Below, piece after piece: positions 62,634-64,000 of a stretch of DNA of 64,000 nucleotides. The translations under genes were made by a program, and so were the position numbers. How positions within the stretch are numbered: the first letter of the stretch is position 1; the number at the start of each line of letters is the position of its first letter. Source of the DNA: Anabaena sp. PCC 7108 (lineage in GTDB: Bacteria > Cyanobacteriota > Cyanobacteriia > Cyanobacteriales > Nostocaceae); the NCBI RefSeq assembly GCF_000332135.1, contig NZ_KB235896.1, positions 2,933,321 to 2,997,320 of the forward strand. Direction: 5' to 3'. The notes under the pieces were generated by a model. That model was given only the letters and a program-made list of their open reading frames with translations, was not told the origin of the DNA and made no database searches.

Positions 62634-64000
62634 ATGACCACATTTGGTGAAAATCCCTTTTCTCCCCAAGAAATAGCCTCAGAAGGCATAAAACCAGAAG
62701 AATATACCGAAATCGTCCGCCGCTTAGGCCGTCATCCCAACAAAGCCGAATTAGGTATGTTTGGGGTAATGTGGTCAGAACATTGCTGTTATAAAAATTC
62801 CCGCCCATTACTCAAACAGTTTCCCACCACCGGACCCCGTATTCTCGTTGGACCCGGTGAAAATGCCGGAGTTGTGGATATCGGTGACGGACTACAATTA
62901 GCGTTTAAAATAGAATCCCATAACCACCCTTCCGCTGTTGAACCCTTCCAAGGTGCAGCCACCGGAGTTGGTGGGATATTAAGAGATATCTTTACAATGG
63001 GGGCGCGTCCCATAGCTTTATTAAACTCTTTGCGTTTTGGTGATTTGAATGATCCAAAAACCCAAAGATTGTTTACCGGTGTAGTTGCGGGAATCTCCCA
63101 TTATGGCAACTGCGTCGGCGTTCCCACAGTTGGTGGTGAAGTATATTTTGACCCCGCCTACTCTGGAAATCCCCTTGTTAACGTCATGGCCTTGGGATTG
63201 ATGGAAACATCGGAAATTGTCAAATCGGGGGCTTCAGGCTTAGGAAATCCGGTGCTGTATGTGGGTTCAACCACCGGACGTGATGGCATGGGCGGCGCAA
63301 GTTTTGCCAGTGCCGAATTAACAGATGAGTCAATGGATAATCGTCCTGCTGTGCAAGTAGGAGATCCATTTTTAGAAAAGTCTTTGATTGAAGCTTGTTT
63401 AGAGGCATTTAAAACCGGGGCTGTAGTTGCGGCACAGGATATGGGGGCTGCGGGTATCACCTGTTCAACTTCGGAAATGGCTGCTAAAGGTGGTGTGGGG
63501 ATTGATTTCGATTTAGATAAAATTCCGGCGCGGGAATTGGGCATGATTCCCTATGAATACCTGCTTTCGGAATCTCAAGAACGAATGTTATTTGTGTCTG
63601 AAAAAGGACGAGAACAGGAGTTAATTGATATTTTCCACCGTTGGGGACTGCAAGCAGTGGTTGCGGGGACAGTTATTGAAGAACCCATTGTCAGGATTTG
63701 GTTTGAGGGGAAAATTGCCGCAGAAATTCCTGCTGATGCTTTGGCGGAAAATACGCCTTTGTATGAAAGAGAATTATTAGCAGAACCTCCAGAATATGCT
63801 CAAAAAGCTTGGCAATGGACAAGTGATAGTTTACCTGTTTGCAATGTTGAGGGTATTGAAATTGAGGGAAGTTTGCAAACTTGGAATCAGATTTTATTGA
63901 CTTTGCTAGATACTCCCACCATTGCTTCTAAAAGCTGGGTTTATCGCCAATATGACCATCAAGTTCAGAATAATACAGTATTGTTACCCGGTGGTGCTGA
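62634..64000 (+). CDS. purL: Phosphoribosylformylglycinamidine synthase subunit PurL (5' part)
   Basis: The first ~455 residues of PurL; the gene runs off the window. [112 protein letters not shown] and [12 protein letters not shown] are all characteristic. It uses ATP and glutamine-derived ammonia (from PurQ) in the fourth step of purine synthesis, with PurS as partner in the three-part bacterial enzyme. Start at ATG 62634. Confidence 0.96.
   Translation, partial: MTTFGENPFSPQEIASEGIKPEEYTEIVRRLGRHPNKAELGMFGVMWSEHCCYKNSRPLLKQFPTTGPRILVGPGENAGVVDIGDGLQLAFKIESHNHPSAVEPFQGAATGVGGILRDIFTMGARPIALLNSLRFGDLNDPKTQRLFTGVVAGISHYGNCVGVPTVGGEVYFDPAYSGNPLVNVMALGLMETSEIVKSGASGLGNPVLYVGSTTGRDGMGGASFASAELTDESMDNRPAVQVGDPFLEKSLIEACLEAFKTGAVVAAQDMGAAGITCSTSEMAAKGGVGIDFDLDKIPARELGMIPYEYLLSESQERMLFVSEKGREQELIDIFHRWGLQAVVAGTVIEEPIVRIWFEGKIAAEIPADALAENTPLYERELLAEPPEYAQKAWQWTSDSLPVCNVEGIEIEGSLQTWNQILLTLLDTPTIASKSWVYRQYDHQVQNNTVLLPGGA

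Overview
The window comes from a filamentous, almost certainly nitrogen-fixing heterocyst-type cyanobacterium (Nostocales: Nostoc/Anabaena/Dolichospermum-like). The evidence is an allophycocyanin-B gene (apcD), many GCGATCGC (HIP1) octamers, heptameric tandem repeats typical of Nostocales intergenic DNA, a lone Mo-dependent nitrogenase C-terminal-domain protein, an XisI-type protein, an orthocaspase homologue, and the tig-clpP-clpX / asd-dapA-rnj gene order. No species can be named from the sequence alone.

Layout. 0-2 kb: 5' part of nadA (minus), a metallophosphoesterase, tRNA-Ser(UGA). 2-11 kb: an accessory, defence-like block with two AAA-like ATPases (one with an N-terminal HTH, one with membrane segments and a Gly-Val-Ala minisatellite), a small GIY-YIG nuclease gene surrounded by palindromic repeats, a VapBC-type toxin-antitoxin pair, a NERD-nuclease/UvrD-like helicase, and a 14-repeat CRISPR array with a leader but no cas genes. 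11-17.5 kb: a YdeP-like molybdopterin oxidoreductase, two tandem duplicated XRE regulators, an S1-domain protein, a dienelactone hydrolase and a GntR regulator. 17.5-28 kb: an alpha/beta hydrolase, the protein quality-control cluster tig-clpP-clpX, and asd-dapA-rnj. 28-41 kb: a nitrogenase-domain protein, a pseudo-orthocaspase, rpmF, an aldehyde dehydrogenase, asnS, a NarL-type response regulator, and groES-groEL behind a perfect CIRCE operator. 41-46 kb: a two-gene cassette that may be a Tse2-like toxin with its immunity protein, an orphan antitoxin with a dead PIN toxin, an SPL-like radical SAM gene overlapping a methyltransferase-like gene, and an Rpn-family gene with a nonsense codon. 46-51.4 kb: a urease cluster, ureD-ureA and ureB-ureC, split by about 2 kb carrying three minus-strand genes (two of the CsbD family). 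51.6-55.8 kb: a hybrid response regulator/histidine kinase, an anti-sigma-type ATPase, rlmD and apcD. 56.7-62.5 kb: a second accessory block with a DEDDh exonuclease-ATPase fusion and a divergent small partner, XisI, a PIN toxin/antitoxin, a broken hicA with intact hicB, and a Uma2 nuclease. The window ends in the 5' part of purL.

Two themes stand out. First, dispersed repeats have been recruited into proteins: one repeat supplies the last residues and stop codon of an ATPase, another lies in frame inside ureC, and a third group brackets a GIY-YIG gene. Second, the accessory genes are decaying: at least eight gene remnants (PIN, HicA, an antitoxin, Uma2, two Rpn-type, a 2Fe-2S-type and a sulfite-oxidase-like fragment) lie among intact housekeeping genes. 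The best candidates for an undescribed system are the exonuclease-ATPase fusion at 57.2-59.6 kb with its divergent partner, and the possible toxin/immunity cassette at 41.2-42.2 kb.
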